Positions 18,388 through 27,111 of a DNA stretch of 53,379 bases are shown piece after piece; the first letter of the stretch is position 1; the number at the start of each line of letters is the position of its first letter. A program made the translations under genes and the position numbers. Origin of the DNA: M55B165 sp051744245 (GTDB lineage: Bacteria > Actinomycetota > Humimicrobiia > Humimicrobiales > Humimicrobiaceae); NCBI GenBank assembly GCA_051744245.1, contig JBNJCV010000005.1, positions 1-53,379 on the forward strand. The letters are read 5' to 3'. Under the pieces are notes generated by a model. The model saw only the letters and a program-made list of their open reading frames with translations. It ran no database searches and had not been told where the DNA came from.

Positions 18388-18476
18388 GACTGAAGTAACT
18401 GCAATTATTTCTTGCATTATTTTAATACATACCTTAAGATTGTATTGAATTATTTTTATACTTAAGCGTATACTTT

Positions 18477-19781
18477 ATGCTAGGACTAAATGCTAAATTA
18501 AAAGATTTACACCGGAATGGAAACTCCATAAAAGTTGCTATTGCTGGCGTAGGGCATATGGGCAAGGGCCTTATATCCCATATCAGGTCCATTAAGGGAA
18601 TGGAAGTTGTAGCCATTGCCAACAGGAACAGGTATACAATCCTAGAAAGCCTGAAACCGCTAAATATTTCCACAGAAGATTCTTATATACTGGAAGAGGG
18701 CAAGGATTTGAAAAAAAATGTTTCTATTGCCCTGGAAAATAAAAAAATTATATTAACCGATAACCTAAAAGTGCTTACTTCCATAAAAGAAGTAGATGTG
18801 GTGCTGGATGCAACTGGAAACCCGGAAGCAGGAGCCGTGATATCATTAGGAGCTATAAACAACAAAAAACATGCGGTAAGCCTGAATGTAGAATCAGATG
18901 TTACCGTGGGACCCTTGCTTAAAAAATTTGCAGATAATGCTGGAGTAGTGTATACGGTTGCGGCAGGTGATGAGCCGGGGGCACTAAAGGAGCTATATGA
19001 TTTTGCTGATGGCCTGGGGTTTGAAGTTATTGCCGCTGGTAAGGGGAAGAACAATCCCCTGGACAGGGAAGCAAATCCTACAACGCTGGCAGAGTATTCT
19101 AAAAAGAAAGGGGCCAGCACCAAAATGATGACCTCCTTTGTGGACGGTACAAAATCAATGGAGGAGATGGCCTGCTTTTCAAATGCTACGGGTATACTGC
19201 CTGATACCAAGGGGATGCATGGCCCTAACGCCAATGTCTCCCAGCTGCTAGAAAAGTTCAGGTTAAAGGGGGAAGGGGGTATACTTTCCAGAACCCCGGC
19301 AGTAGATTTTGCAATTGGCGATGTTGCGCCAGGAGTTTTTTTGATATATACGGCCAGGCAGAAAATCATAAGGGATGAGCTGAAGTATCTTCTTTTTGGG
19401 GATGGCCCCAATTACCTTTTGTACAGGCCTTACCATCTGGCAAGTATAGAAACACCCTTATCTGTGGCCAGGGCTTATTTTCACCACGAACCCACCATAG
19501 CGCCAAAGGGAGCACCTGTATCTGAGGTTTTTACCGTGGCCAAAAAAGACTTGAAAGAAGGGGAAGTAATTGACGGGATTGGGGGATACAGCGTTTACGG
19601 CTTAATTGAAGAGTACGGAAAGGCCAGGGCAGAAAACCTGGTTCCATTGGGCCTGGTTGAAGGGGCAACCCTTAAAGCTGACCTGCAGAAAGGTCAGCCC
19701 ATAACTTACAGGGATGTCAAGCTTTTAGAGGACAGCACAATATTTCAACTGAGGAAACTTCAAGAAAAAATTTTTGATTAA
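18477..19781 (+). CDS. DXR-like (DRL-type) reductoisomerase: homoserine-dehydrogenase-like domain plus SAF domain
   Basis: 434 residues. An N-terminal Rossmann domain (IKVAIAGVGHMGKG, about 18-31) and a homoserine-dehydrogenase-like catalytic part with VLDATGNPEAG (about 114-124) are followed by a C-terminal SAF-type domain (APVSEVFTVAKKDLKEGEVIDG near 345-366, then LKADLQKGQPIT). This combination matches the DRL family, first described in Brucella as replacing Dxr in the MEP pathway (DXP to MEP, NADPH-dependent). Family members are often annotated homoserine dehydrogenase. The context is decisive: it heads an operon with prenyl synthase, IPP isomerase, hopanoid genes and ispE. There is no obvious Shine-Dalgarno site before the ATG, and a -10-like TATACT lies only 2 bases upstream, so the true 5' end is unclear. 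Confidence 0.72.
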   Translation: MLGLNAKLKDLHRNGNSIKVAIAGVGHMGKGLISHIRSIKGMEVVAIANRNRYTILESLKPLNISTEDSYILEEGKDLKKNVSIALENKKIILTDNLKVLTSIKEVDVVLDATGNPEAGAVISLGAINNKKHAVSLNVESDVTVGPLLKKFADNAGVVYTVAAGDEPGALKELYDFADGLGFEVIAAGKGKNNPLDREANPTTLAEYSKKKGASTKMMTSFVDGTKSMEEMACFSNATGILPDTKGMHGPNANVSQLLEKFRLKGEGGILSRTPAVDFAIGDVAPGVFLIYTARQKIIRDELKYLLFGDGPNYLLYRPYHLASIETPLSVARAYFHHEPTIAPKGAPVSEVFTVAKKDLKEGEVIDGIGGYSVYGLIEEYGKARAENLVPLGLVEGATLKADLQKGQPITYRDVKLLEDSTIFQLRKLQEKIFD

Positions 19782-19782
19782 A

Positions 19783-20808
19783 ATGGACAAGTTACCAAGC
19801 ATATTTGCAAGTTATAAGCCGCATATAGAAAAAGAGCTAAAAGACATGCTAGAAAGCAGGAAGCTGCCCCTCTACGGGATGGCAAGGTACCATATGGGAT
19901 GGGAAGATAAGGACGGAAATGAGATTGAGGGCAGCGGCGGTAAATACTTAAGGGCTACTTTATGCCTGCTGACAAGTGAGTCCTTGAGCGGCAGTTTTAA
20001 AAAAGCGTTGCCCCTAGCGGCAGCTATTGAGCTGGTGCATAACTTTTCACTGGTGCATGATGACATCCAGGATGACGATTCCCAGAGGAGACATAAGCCC
20101 ACTGTCTGGTCTATCTGGGGCAAGCCTCAGGCAATAAATGCAGGCTCAGCCATGAGGGTCATGGCTTCGCTTTCAGTTTCCAGGCTATCCGGTTTTGGCA
20201 TACCCAATCAGAATCAGCTGGCTGCCTTGAAAATATTGGATGAAAATTGCCTGAAGATGATAGAAGGCCAGTATCTGGATATTGATTATGAAAAAAGGAA
20301 GAATATAACCACTGCCCAGTATTTAGGCATGGTTGAAAGGAAAACTGCTGCCCTGATCCAGGCAGCAATGCTTATGGGGGCAGTTATACATACCGGGAAA
20401 AAAATACCGGAAGCTTTTGGAGAGCTGGGGTTTAACCTGGGATTGGCTTTCCAGATAAAGGACGATGTTTTAGGGATTTGGGGAAATGATAAGAAAACCG
20501 GAAAACCCAAGGCAAGTGACATTAGGAAGAAAAAAAAGTCTTTTCCTGTTGTTTTCTGCCTTGAGCACTTAAGCCGGAAAACAAGGGAAAAATTTTTGGC
20601 TATTTATAATAAAGAGGAAATTAATGGAAAAGACATAGAGTCTGTACTAAAGTTTTTAAAAGGGGCAGAAGCAAGAAAATATTCAGAGGACATGGCCTTA
20701 AAATATTACCAGAAAGCGCTGAGCTGCATTGAAAGGCTACCTGTAGATCAGGCTAAGAAAACCCATTTTATAGATATATCTAAATTTCTTGTTAAAAGGG
20801 AATTCTAA
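19783..20808 (+). CDS. polyprenyl (FPP/GGPP-type) diphosphate synthase
   Basis: About 341 residues from the ATG at 19783, one base after the upstream stop; an in-frame TTG at 19774 is less likely. The trans-prenyltransferase motifs are clear: GGKYLRATLC (substrate-binding GxKxxR equivalent, about 49-58), the first aspartate-rich motif HDDIQDDD (about 88-95), and the second as FQIKDDVLG (about 225-233). The lysine-threonine KTAAL region lies in between. It condenses IPP with allylic diphosphates; product length cannot be read with confidence. The residues before the first DDxxD (NFSLV) would set chain length. It should supply FPP for squalene or GGPP for other lipids. Confidence 0.88.
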   Translation: MDKLPSIFASYKPHIEKELKDMLESRKLPLYGMARYHMGWEDKDGNEIEGSGGKYLRATLCLLTSESLSGSFKKALPLAAAIELVHNFSLVHDDIQDDDSQRRHKPTVWSIWGKPQAINAGSAMRVMASLSVSRLSGFGIPNQNQLAALKILDENCLKMIEGQYLDIDYEKRKNITTAQYLGMVERKTAALIQAAMLMGAVIHTGKKIPEAFGELGFNLGLAFQIKDDVLGIWGNDKKTGKPKASDIRKKKKSFPVVFCLEHLSRKTREKFLAIYNKEEINGKDIESVLKFLKGAEARKYSEDMALKYYQKALSCIERLPVDQAKKTHFIDISKFLVKREF

Positions 20809-20810
20809 TA

Positions 20811-21854
20811 ATGGCATTAGAAAAAAAACAAAACAGCATGAGAAAAAAAGAGCATCTTTTTGTAAGCTTGAATGAAGATGTTGAGGCCACCGAAATAAGT
20901 AATGGCTTTAAGGATTACCGGTTTATCCACCAGGCACTTCCCGGCATTGCCCTGGAAGAAATTGACGTGTCCACAACTTTTCTGGGCAAAAAACTGGAGC
21001 TGCCCATGATGATTTCCCCGCTAGTGGGAGGAATAAACCAGACAGGCAAGATAAACAAGGATTTAGCCAAGGTTGCCCAGCTAAAGGGAATTGCCATGGG
21101 ATTGGGATCCCAGAGGACAGCAATTGAAGATAATGCCAACCATAAAAGTTATCTGGTAAGGGATGTAGCCCCCGATATATTATTGTTTTCAAACCTGGGA
21201 GCGGTCCAGCTTAATTATGGATTTGGGGTAAAAGAATGCAGCCAAGCGGTAAAAATGGTGGATGCAGATGCGTTAATTATACACCTTAATTTAATGCAGG
21301 AGGCATTCCAGGCTGAAGGAAATTGCAATTTTAGGGGCCTGGAAGAAAAAATAGGAAAGGTCTGCAATTCGCTGGATGTGCCGGTTTTGGTAAGGGAAGT
21401 GGGTTTTGGGATTTCCAGGGAGGTTGCAAAAAAGCTTGTAGGGATAAATGTTTCTGCCATTGATGTTGGCGGAGCTGGTGGTACTTCCTGGGTTGAAGTG
21501 GAAAAACACAGGTCCAAGGATAGGCTACTGAAAAAAGTTGCCCCAAGCTTTAATAGCTGGGGAATTCCCACTGCAGACTCGGTTAAGGCGGTAAGGTCTG
21601 TTTCTGAAACCATACCCCTGGTGGCAAGCGGTGGCATACGGACCGGGCTGGAGGTGGCCAAGGCTATAGCCCTGGGAGCAGACATTGCAGGTATTGCCCT
21701 GCCTATGCTGAGAAATATAAGGGTATCGGTTAAGTCCTGCATTGATTATATAAATGAAATAAAGGCTGGCTTAAAAATCGCTATGTTCGGCATAGGGGCA
21801 GCCAGAATAGATGATTTAAAGCATACACCATTTATTACAAAGGGGGAGAAGTGA
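20811..21854 (+). CDS. fni: type 2 isopentenyl-diphosphate delta-isomerase (FMN)
   Basis: 347 residues, as usual for IDI-2. Motifs: RKKEHL (about 11-16), the MMISPLVGG core (about 64-72), GLGSQR (about 97-102), NLGAVQL (about 127-133), HLNLMQEAFQAEGN (about 149-162, holding the metal and substrate residues), and the FMN-binding glycine stretches VGGAGGTSW (about 217-225) and ASGGIRTG (about 265-272). It interconverts IPP and DMAPP with reduced FMN, NADPH and Mg. It starts 3 bases after the prenyl synthase stop, and its TGA overlaps the next gene's GTG, so it is translationally coupled to hpnH. Confidence 0.92.
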   Translation: MALEKKQNSMRKKEHLFVSLNEDVEATEISNGFKDYRFIHQALPGIALEEIDVSTTFLGKKLELPMMISPLVGGINQTGKINKDLAKVAQLKGIAMGLGSQRTAIEDNANHKSYLVRDVAPDILLFSNLGAVQLNYGFGVKECSQAVKMVDADALIIHLNLMQEAFQAEGNCNFRGLEEKIGKVCNSLDVPVLVREVGFGISREVAKKLVGINVSAIDVGGAGGTSWVEVEKHRSKDRLLKKVAPSFNSWGIPTADSVKAVRSVSETIPLVASGGIRTGLEVAKAIALGADIAGIALPMLRNIRVSVKSCIDYINEIKAGLKIAMFGIGAARIDDLKHTPFITKGEK

Positions 21855-22852
21855 TTTATTCAGCCAAGCTCTCTTACAGGCTAATAAGGCATATGAGGGC
21901 AAACAGAGCTAGGGAAAAGTTTCCCTTTGTATTAATGCTTGAACCCCTGTTTAAGTGCAATCTCAATTGCAGGGGCTGTGGCAAGATAAAAGAATACAAA
22001 GACATACTTGACAGGACTTTAAGCGCAGATGAATGCCTGGATATGGCAGAACAGTCAGGCGCTCCCATAGTATCGGTAACCGGCGGAGAGCCTCTGCTGC
22101 ACCCTGAAATAAAAAAAATAGTGACAGGCCTTCTGGATAACAAATATTTTGTTTATCTTTGCAGTAATGGATTGCTTTTAGAAGACTTTTTAGACGGGAT
22201 AAAGCCTGATCCTGCCCTCAGCTTAGTAGTGCACCTGGACGGCATGGCCGCCAGCCATAACCATATGGCAGGAAAGAAAGGAGTATTCCAGAAAGCAGTA
22301 TCGGCCATAAGAAAGGCAAAAAAGCTGAATTACCAGGTCAGAACCAATACCACTATTTACCAGGACACGGACCCCGGTGAGATGTTGGAACTTTTTAGGA
22401 TGCTAAAAGATATTGGCACTGACGGGATAATGGTGTCTCCTGCTTTCAGCTACGGAGAGGTAAAAGAGGAGGTTTTCCTGGAAAGGAAGCAGGTACACAG
22501 AATTTTTTCTGAAATTTATTCAAACCTGGATGGGATAACTTTATACAATACTCCCATTTACTGGGAATTTTTATCAGGAAAAAGGGAGCTGGAGTGCACT
22601 CCCTGGGCAAACCCTACCGTAAATCCCAGGGGATGGAAGAGCCCTTGCTACCTTATTACTGATGCCCATTACCCCACTTACAGGGATTTTATTGAAAACA
22701 CAGAATGGGAAAAATACGGAAGGGGAAAAGATCCCAGGTGCGAAAATTGCATGGTCCACTGTGGGTATGAAGCAAGCTCCATTCTGGGGAAGAAAAACTT
22801 TGGCGACCTTTTAAAGCTTGCAAAATGGAATGTAACCGGGAGGGGCAAGTGA
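21851..22852 (+). CDS. hpnH: radical SAM adenosyl-hopene transferase
   Basis: 333 residues, GTG start overlapping the fni stop by four bases (GTGA), with GGGGGAGA upstream. The radical SAM cluster is C36-x3-C40-x2-C43, and VTGGEPLLHPEI (about 76-87) is the SAM-binding GGEP motif. HpnH-typical stretches follow: MLEPLFKCNLNCRGCGKI at the front and a C-terminal segment with CTPWANPTVNPRGWKSPCYL, then CENCMVHCGYEAS, whose cysteines probably bind a second cluster. It joins the 5'-deoxyadenosyl group to diploptene, the first step of C35 hopanoid side-chain synthesis. The cyclase lies two genes downstream. Confidence 0.92.
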   Translation: MIYSAKLSYRLIRHMRANRAREKFPFVLMLEPLFKCNLNCRGCGKIKEYKDILDRTLSADECLDMAEQSGAPIVSVTGGEPLLHPEIKKIVTGLLDNKYFVYLCSNGLLLEDFLDGIKPDPALSLVVHLDGMAASHNHMAGKKGVFQKAVSAIRKAKKLNYQVRTNTTIYQDTDPGEMLELFRMLKDIGTDGIMVSPAFSYGEVKEEVFLERKQVHRIFSEIYSNLDGITLYNTPIYWEFLSGKRELECTPWANPTVNPRGWKSPCYLITDAHYPTYRDFIENTEWEKYGRGKDPRCENCMVHCGYEASSILGKKNFGDLLKLAKWNVTGRGK

Positions 22853-23844
22853 AAGCACTGGTTACCGGAGCTACAGGCTTTATTGGAAGCCATGTAGCCA
22901 AGAGGTTAATTGAACATGGCTGGCAGGTTAATGTACTGGCCAGAAAAAGCAGTAACCTGGGCAATTTAGAAAGCCTTGATGTAAATATATGCTACGGTGA
23001 CCTTAAAGACTATGGTTCACTGGAGGAGGCAGCATCCGGGTGTAAAGCTCTTTTTCATGTGGCTGCAAGTTACAGTTTCTGGTCCCCGGATCCCGGGGAA
23101 GTTTACCGGATAAATGTGGAAGGAACTAAAAATGTAATTAAGGCGGCCCTTTCTTCTGGGGCTGAAAAAATTGTTTATACCAGTAGCGAATCCACGGTGA
23201 AGGTGTCTAATGGGGAAGTTGGCAGGGAAGGGGCTATCTGCCAGCCGGAAGAAGTGGCAGGGGACTATAAAAAGTCCAAGGTTTTAGCGGAGGCTGAAGT
23301 TAGGAAGTTATGCCGGAAAGGCTATCCGGTAACTATTGTAAACCCCACTACCCCCATAGGGGAAAAAGATATAAAGCCAACTCCCACCGGGAAGGTCATA
23401 GTGGATTTCCTGGCAAAAAGGATGCCTGCATATGTAAATACCGGCTTAAATTTTATTGATGTAGAGGATGTGGCTGAAGGCCATGTCATGGCCCTAGAGC
23501 AAGGAGAAATTGGCCAGAACTATATTCTGGGGAACAGGAATTTAACCTTAAAGCAAATGCTTGAGGTATTGGCAGAAATAACAGGGCTGGATGCGCCAAG
23601 AAGGCAGATACCCATATGGCTGGCACTATCAGCTGCTCATGTTGACGAGTTTTTTAGTGGGAAGGTACTGAAAAAACATCCCAGGATACCGCTGCCTGCA
23701 GTAAAGACTGCCAGAAAATTCAGGTTCTTTGACTGCAGTAAGGCGGTAAAACAGCTACAGCTTCCCCAGAGTCCGGTAGAAGAAGCTTTCTATAAGTCAA
23801 TTAAATGGTTTAAGGACAAAGGCTATGTTGAAAATCGATCCTAA
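22849..23844 (+). CDS. hpnA: hopanoid-associated NAD-dependent epimerase/reductase
   Basis: About 331 residues when started at the GTG at 22849, which has GGGAGGGG upstream and overlaps the hpnH stop by four bases, just like the junction before it; an ATG at 22825 would overlap 28 bases and lacks a ribosome site. It is an extended SDR: VTGATGFIGSHVAKRL at the N terminus (TGxxGFxG), HVAASYSFW, YTSSESTVK, and YKKSK as the catalytic YxxxK, then NPTTPIGEKDIKPTPTG, all typical of HpnA. HpnA is a conserved partner of hopanoid genes with a poorly defined reaction. It overlaps the cyclase start by 20 bases. Confidence 0.88.
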   Translation: MKALVTGATGFIGSHVAKRLIEHGWQVNVLARKSSNLGNLESLDVNICYGDLKDYGSLEEAASGCKALFHVAASYSFWSPDPGEVYRINVEGTKNVIKAALSSGAEKIVYTSSESTVKVSNGEVGREGAICQPEEVAGDYKKSKVLAEAEVRKLCRKGYPVTIVNPTTPIGEKDIKPTPTGKVIVDFLAKRMPAYVNTGLNFIDVEDVAEGHVMALEQGEIGQNYILGNRNLTLKQMLEVLAEITGLDAPRRQIPIWLALSAAHVDEFFSGKVLKKHPRIPLPAVKTARKFRFFDCSKAVKQLQLPQSPVEEAFYKSIKWFKDKGYVENRS

Positions 23845-25783
23845 AAAAGTTGACCAGAATATAAAAAGGTCCCAGGAATATCTTTTCTCCAGGCAGCATG
23901 GTGACGGCTACTGGGCCGGGTTGCTGGAAGCGGATGTAAGCGTTGTTTCTGGATTTATACCCTTAATAAGGTTTTTGGGCATAAAAAACAGGGAAAGGGA
24001 GAAGAAGGCTGTAAATTACCTGCTTGAAAAGCAAAACCAAAATGGCTCATGGAGCCTTTTTTGGAAAGGAAGCGGCAGCATAGATGTTACCATCCAAACA
24101 TATTTCGGCCTTAAAATATGCGGCTTGAAAGAAGATCAAGAATGCATGAAAAAGGCAAGAAAATTTGTTTTGGATAGTGGGGGCATTGAAGCGGCCAATA
24201 CATATACCAAGATTATATTAGCTTTATTTGGGCAGTATAGGTGGGACGCTATTCCTGAGATACCACCCGAAATCATATTCCTGCCTGAATGGTTCTTTAT
24301 AAACATCTATGATTTTGCCAGCTGGACAAGGTCCACCATAATGGCTTTTTCAATTATTATTTCCTTAAAGCCTGTATATAAATTAAGGGAAGATGAACAG
24401 GTTTTTGAGCTGTACCGGGATATGGATAATTTTGAAAACCCCAAGCCCTATAAAGAAAAAAATATTTATTCACTGGGCAATCTTTTTTTGATTTTAAACA
24501 GGGCTTTTAAGCTTTGGGACAAGCTTCCCAGAAAGGTAAAAATTGGCAGGGATAAGGCTATAAAAAAGGTGGAAAAGTGGATAGTGCAGCGGCAGGAAGA
24601 TGATGGAAGCTGGGGAGGGATAATGCTGCCCTGGCTATTTTCCCTTATAGCTTTAAAATGCTTAGGGTATGAAAATACCCATCCGGTGATGAAGAAAGGA
24701 CTAGAAGGCCTGGAGGACTTCATAGCAGAAGATTCCAATAAAATAGTATTGCAGCCAGCTACTTCCCCGGTATGGGACACGGCATGGGTTGCCATTGCTT
24801 TGAGGGAATCCGGAATTCCAGAAAACGAGGAAAGGCTTGTAAAGGCGGCCAACTGGCTGCTTGAAAAGCAGGTAAGGACAAAAGGGGACTGGAGCATAAA
24901 AAACCCCAGGACAGATACTGGCTGTTGGTCCTTTGAATTTGAAAATAAGTTTTATCCGGATATAGATGACACCTCAATTGTTTGCCTAGCTTTGAGCATG
25001 ATTGGAGCTGGAGATGAAAAAAGGAAGAAAAAAGCTATAAGGAAGGGAATAAACTGGGTGCTGGACATGCAAAACAGTGATGGAAGCTGGGCAGCTTTTG
25101 ACCGGGACAATGACAAGAAGATATTGAGGCATATTCCCTTTGCCGACTTTATAACCCCCCTTGATTTTGGCAGTCCGGACATTACCGGCCATGTGTTATC
25201 TGTATTGGGAAAGCTGGGGTATTTTGATAATATAAAAGCCATTACTAAAGCCCTAAACTACTTAAAAACCAGCCAGGAAAAAGACGGAAGCTGGTATGGA
25301 AGGTGGGGTGTCAATTACATATATGGAACCAGCAAAGTGCTGCAGGCAATTGAAGAAATTGGAGAAAATGTTGACAGTGACTTAAGCGCTGAGGTTAAGA
25401 AAGCTGCTGCCTGGTTTAAAAGGCATCAGAATGAAGATGGTGGATGGGGAGAGTCATGTGTCTCCTATGAAAACTACAGGTACGAACATTTAGGTGAGAG
25501 CACTGCATCCCAGACAGCCTGGGCTATTCTTGCCCTACTGGCGGCTGAAGGTATCTCTTCTTCTGTGGCCAGGGGTATAAACTACCTTACGGGCACCCAG
25601 AAGCCAGATGGAAGCTGGGATGAGAAATACTATACCGGGGGAGGTTTTCCGGGTGCTTTTTACCTGAAATACGAGCTATATAAAGATTATTTTCCCCTTA
25701 TGGCATTGGCAAAGTTTAATAAATATAATATAAGATGTGATAAAAATGGAACAAAAAAATATCAAGCTGAAAACAAAGAGTGA
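23825..25783 (+). CDS. shc: squalene-hopene cyclase
   Basis: 652 residues, the family's usual size. The catalytic acid motif DIDDTS (DxDDT/S) lies near residues 379-384. Six or more QW repeats are visible, for example QNQNGSW, QEDDGSW, QNSDGSW, QEKDGSW, QNEDGGW and QKPDGSW, spread from about residue 65 to 600, plus the C-terminal GGGFPGAFYLKYELY. No membrane helix besides the monotopic hydrophobic plateau is expected. It cyclises squalene to hopene or hopanol at the membrane. The start at 23825 lies inside hpnA, with AAGG before it. No squalene synthase or HpnCDE set is in the window, so squalene must be made elsewhere. Confidence 0.93.
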   Translation: MLKIDPKKVDQNIKRSQEYLFSRQHGDGYWAGLLEADVSVVSGFIPLIRFLGIKNREREKKAVNYLLEKQNQNGSWSLFWKGSGSIDVTIQTYFGLKICGLKEDQECMKKARKFVLDSGGIEAANTYTKIILALFGQYRWDAIPEIPPEIIFLPEWFFINIYDFASWTRSTIMAFSIIISLKPVYKLREDEQVFELYRDMDNFENPKPYKEKNIYSLGNLFLILNRAFKLWDKLPRKVKIGRDKAIKKVEKWIVQRQEDDGSWGGIMLPWLFSLIALKCLGYENTHPVMKKGLEGLEDFIAEDSNKIVLQPATSPVWDTAWVAIALRESGIPENEERLVKAANWLLEKQVRTKGDWSIKNPRTDTGCWSFEFENKFYPDIDDTSIVCLALSMIGAGDEKRKKKAIRKGINWVLDMQNSDGSWAAFDRDNDKKILRHIPFADFITPLDFGSPDITGHVLSVLGKLGYFDNIKAITKALNYLKTSQEKDGSWYGRWGVNYIYGTSKVLQAIEEIGENVDSDLSAEVKKAAAWFKRHQNEDGGWGESCVSYENYRYEHLGESTASQTAWAILALLAAEGISSSVARGINYLTGTQKPDGSWDEKYYTGGGFPGAFYLKYELYKDYFPLMALAKFNKYNIRCDKNGTKKYQAENKE

Positions 25784-26204
25784 AGAAGAACTGGCAAAAA
25801 TAGATCCCACAGAGAGGGTGCTTCTCCTTCCCCACTGTTTAAGGCATAGCGAAACCTGTGAAGCAAAAATGACCAGAGAGGGCTTGCAGTGCAGGGATAG
25901 CTGCCAAGACAAGTGCTCTATTGGAAGGCTGAGGCTGCTTGCCCAAAAATTGGGCTATAAGGGAGTTTGTATAGCCCCCGGGGGTTCCCTGGCTATAAAA
26001 TTTATAAAAAGGGCAAAGCCCCGGGCAATAATAGCCATAGCTTGTGAAAAAGAGCTTGAGGAAGGCATCTGTACAGTAAGGGAAGTTGCAGAGAAGATGG
26101 ATCTAGATTTCAAGCCTGCTATTATTACTGTGCCCTTAAGCAGAGACGGATGTGTGGATACGGAAGTAAATGAAAAGGAAGCAGCTAGGATAATTAAATT
26201 ATAG
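25746..26204 (+). CDS. DUF116 cysteine-rich protein in hopanoid operon
   Basis: About 152 residues from the ATG at 25746 (a GTG at 25737 is an alternative). It overlaps the end of the cyclase gene by about 38 bases. The sequence is a DUF116 domain: LLPHCLRHSETCEAK, then CRDSCQDKCSIGRL, followed by CIAPGGSLAIKFIK and IAIACEKELEEG. Five or more conserved cysteines near the N terminus suggest a metal or Fe-S site. DUF116 proteins have no firm function that I know of; some occur beside lipoate or radical SAM genes. Here it sits between shc and ispE in one transcription unit, so a role in isoprenoid or hopanoid metabolism is inferred from position only. Confidence 0.8.
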   Translation: MEQKNIKLKTKSEEELAKIDPTERVLLLPHCLRHSETCEAKMTREGLQCRDSCQDKCSIGRLRLLAQKLGYKGVCIAPGGSLAIKFIKRAKPRAIIAIACEKELEEGICTVREVAEKMDLDFKPAIITVPLSRDGCVDTEVNEKEAARIIKL

Positions 26205-26217
26205 GGTGGTGTGCATT

Positions 26218-27111
26218 ATGATTTGCGAACTTGCTCCTGCAAAAGTTAACCTCACCTTGGAGGTCCTGGATAAAAGAAATGACGGATACCATGAAATAGA
26301 ATCTCTGATGCAGACTATCGATATATGTGATGTGCTTACTTTATGGGACAATGAATGGGTTCAGGTTATCCCCGAGTATTGCAACCTTCCCTCCCACGAT
26401 AGCCTGTCTGGAAACGGATATAGTAAATTCCTTTTCGATAACCTAGTTTACAAGGCAGCTTTGCTATTAAAACAGGAAACTGGCTACGGTGGTGGGGCTT
26501 TGATACAGCTTAAGAAAAATATACCCTCTTCTGCAGGCCTGGGAGGAGGCTCAAGCGATGCAGCGGCCACTCTGAAAGGCTTAAACAAGCTGTGGGGCCT
26601 GGGACTGAGCAAGGAGGACCTGGCAGAGATTGGTTCCCGGATTGGCTCGGATGTCCCCTACTTTATATACGGGGGAACCTGCCTGGTAAAAGGTAGGGGG
26701 GAGAAGGTTAAACCGCTGGAAAACCTGAACACCAAATGGCTGGTAGTAATACCCCTTCCCATTTGCATTAGAGAGAAAACTTCAAAGCTTTATTCCTACA
26801 TCAAGCCAGCGCATTACTCCAGAGGTAAGGTTACAGGCACTTTGATAAAGGAGCTTAAAAATGGCAGTGGCACCAATGGGTTTAGGGAGAATTTGTTCAA
26901 TGTATTTGAAATAGTGTATAATGATTGTTTTAATGAATTTAACGAATGGATTGGCGAGCTTGAAAATATGGGGATAACCCCCCTGCACCTTGCAGGAAGC
27001 GGACCTGCCGTCTATTATATTTCTGAATCCAGGGAAAAGGTAAGAAAGGTTATAGAAAGCCTGACAGGAAAGGAAAACCTATCTAAATATTTAGCGAGGA
27101 CAGTTCCATGA
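26218..27111 (+). CDS. ispE: 4-diphosphocytidyl-2-C-methyl-D-erythritol kinase
   Basis: About 297 residues from the ATG at 26218, which has AGGGTGG upstream; GTG codons at 26206 and 26209 are alternatives. GHMP kinase motifs are plain: APAKVNLTLEV with RNDGYHEI at the N terminus (AKxNLxLxVxxxRxDGYHE), the ATP loop PSSAGLGGGSSDAAATL (about 101-117), GSDVPYF (about 143-149), and the C-terminal LAGSGPAVYY (about 259-268). It phosphorylates CDP-ME in the MEP pathway and so belongs with the DRL-type reductoisomerase nine kilobases upstream in the same operon. Its TGA overlaps the next ATG (ATGA). Confidence 0.93.
   Translation: MICELAPAKVNLTLEVLDKRNDGYHEIESLMQTIDICDVLTLWDNEWVQVIPEYCNLPSHDSLSGNGYSKFLFDNLVYKAALLLKQETGYGGGALIQLKKNIPSSAGLGGGSSDAAATLKGLNKLWGLGLSKEDLAEIGSRIGSDVPYFIYGGTCLVKGRGEKVKPLENLNTKWLVVIPLPICIREKTSKLYSYIKPAHYSRGKVTGTLIKELKNGSGTNGFRENLFNVFEIVYNDCFNEFNEWIGELENMGITPLHLAGSGPAVYYISESREKVRKVIESLTGKENLSKYLARTVP

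Noticed and set aside
18469..18479. Leaderless transcript for the DRL-type gene from TATACT
   Set aside because: The -10-like box ends only 2 bases before the ATG, too close for a start at the first codon. Another promoter must act upstream.
18683..19411. Long minus-strand frames opposite real genes (for example 18683-19411 and 40354-40920)
   Set aside because: They are serine- and proline-rich mirror frames of well-recognised plus-strand genes and lack ribosome sites.
26206..26217. GTG start of ispE at 26206
   Set aside because: It would add four residues before the conserved N terminus and would use up the AGGGTGG ribosome site as coding sequence. The ATG at 26218 is better placed.
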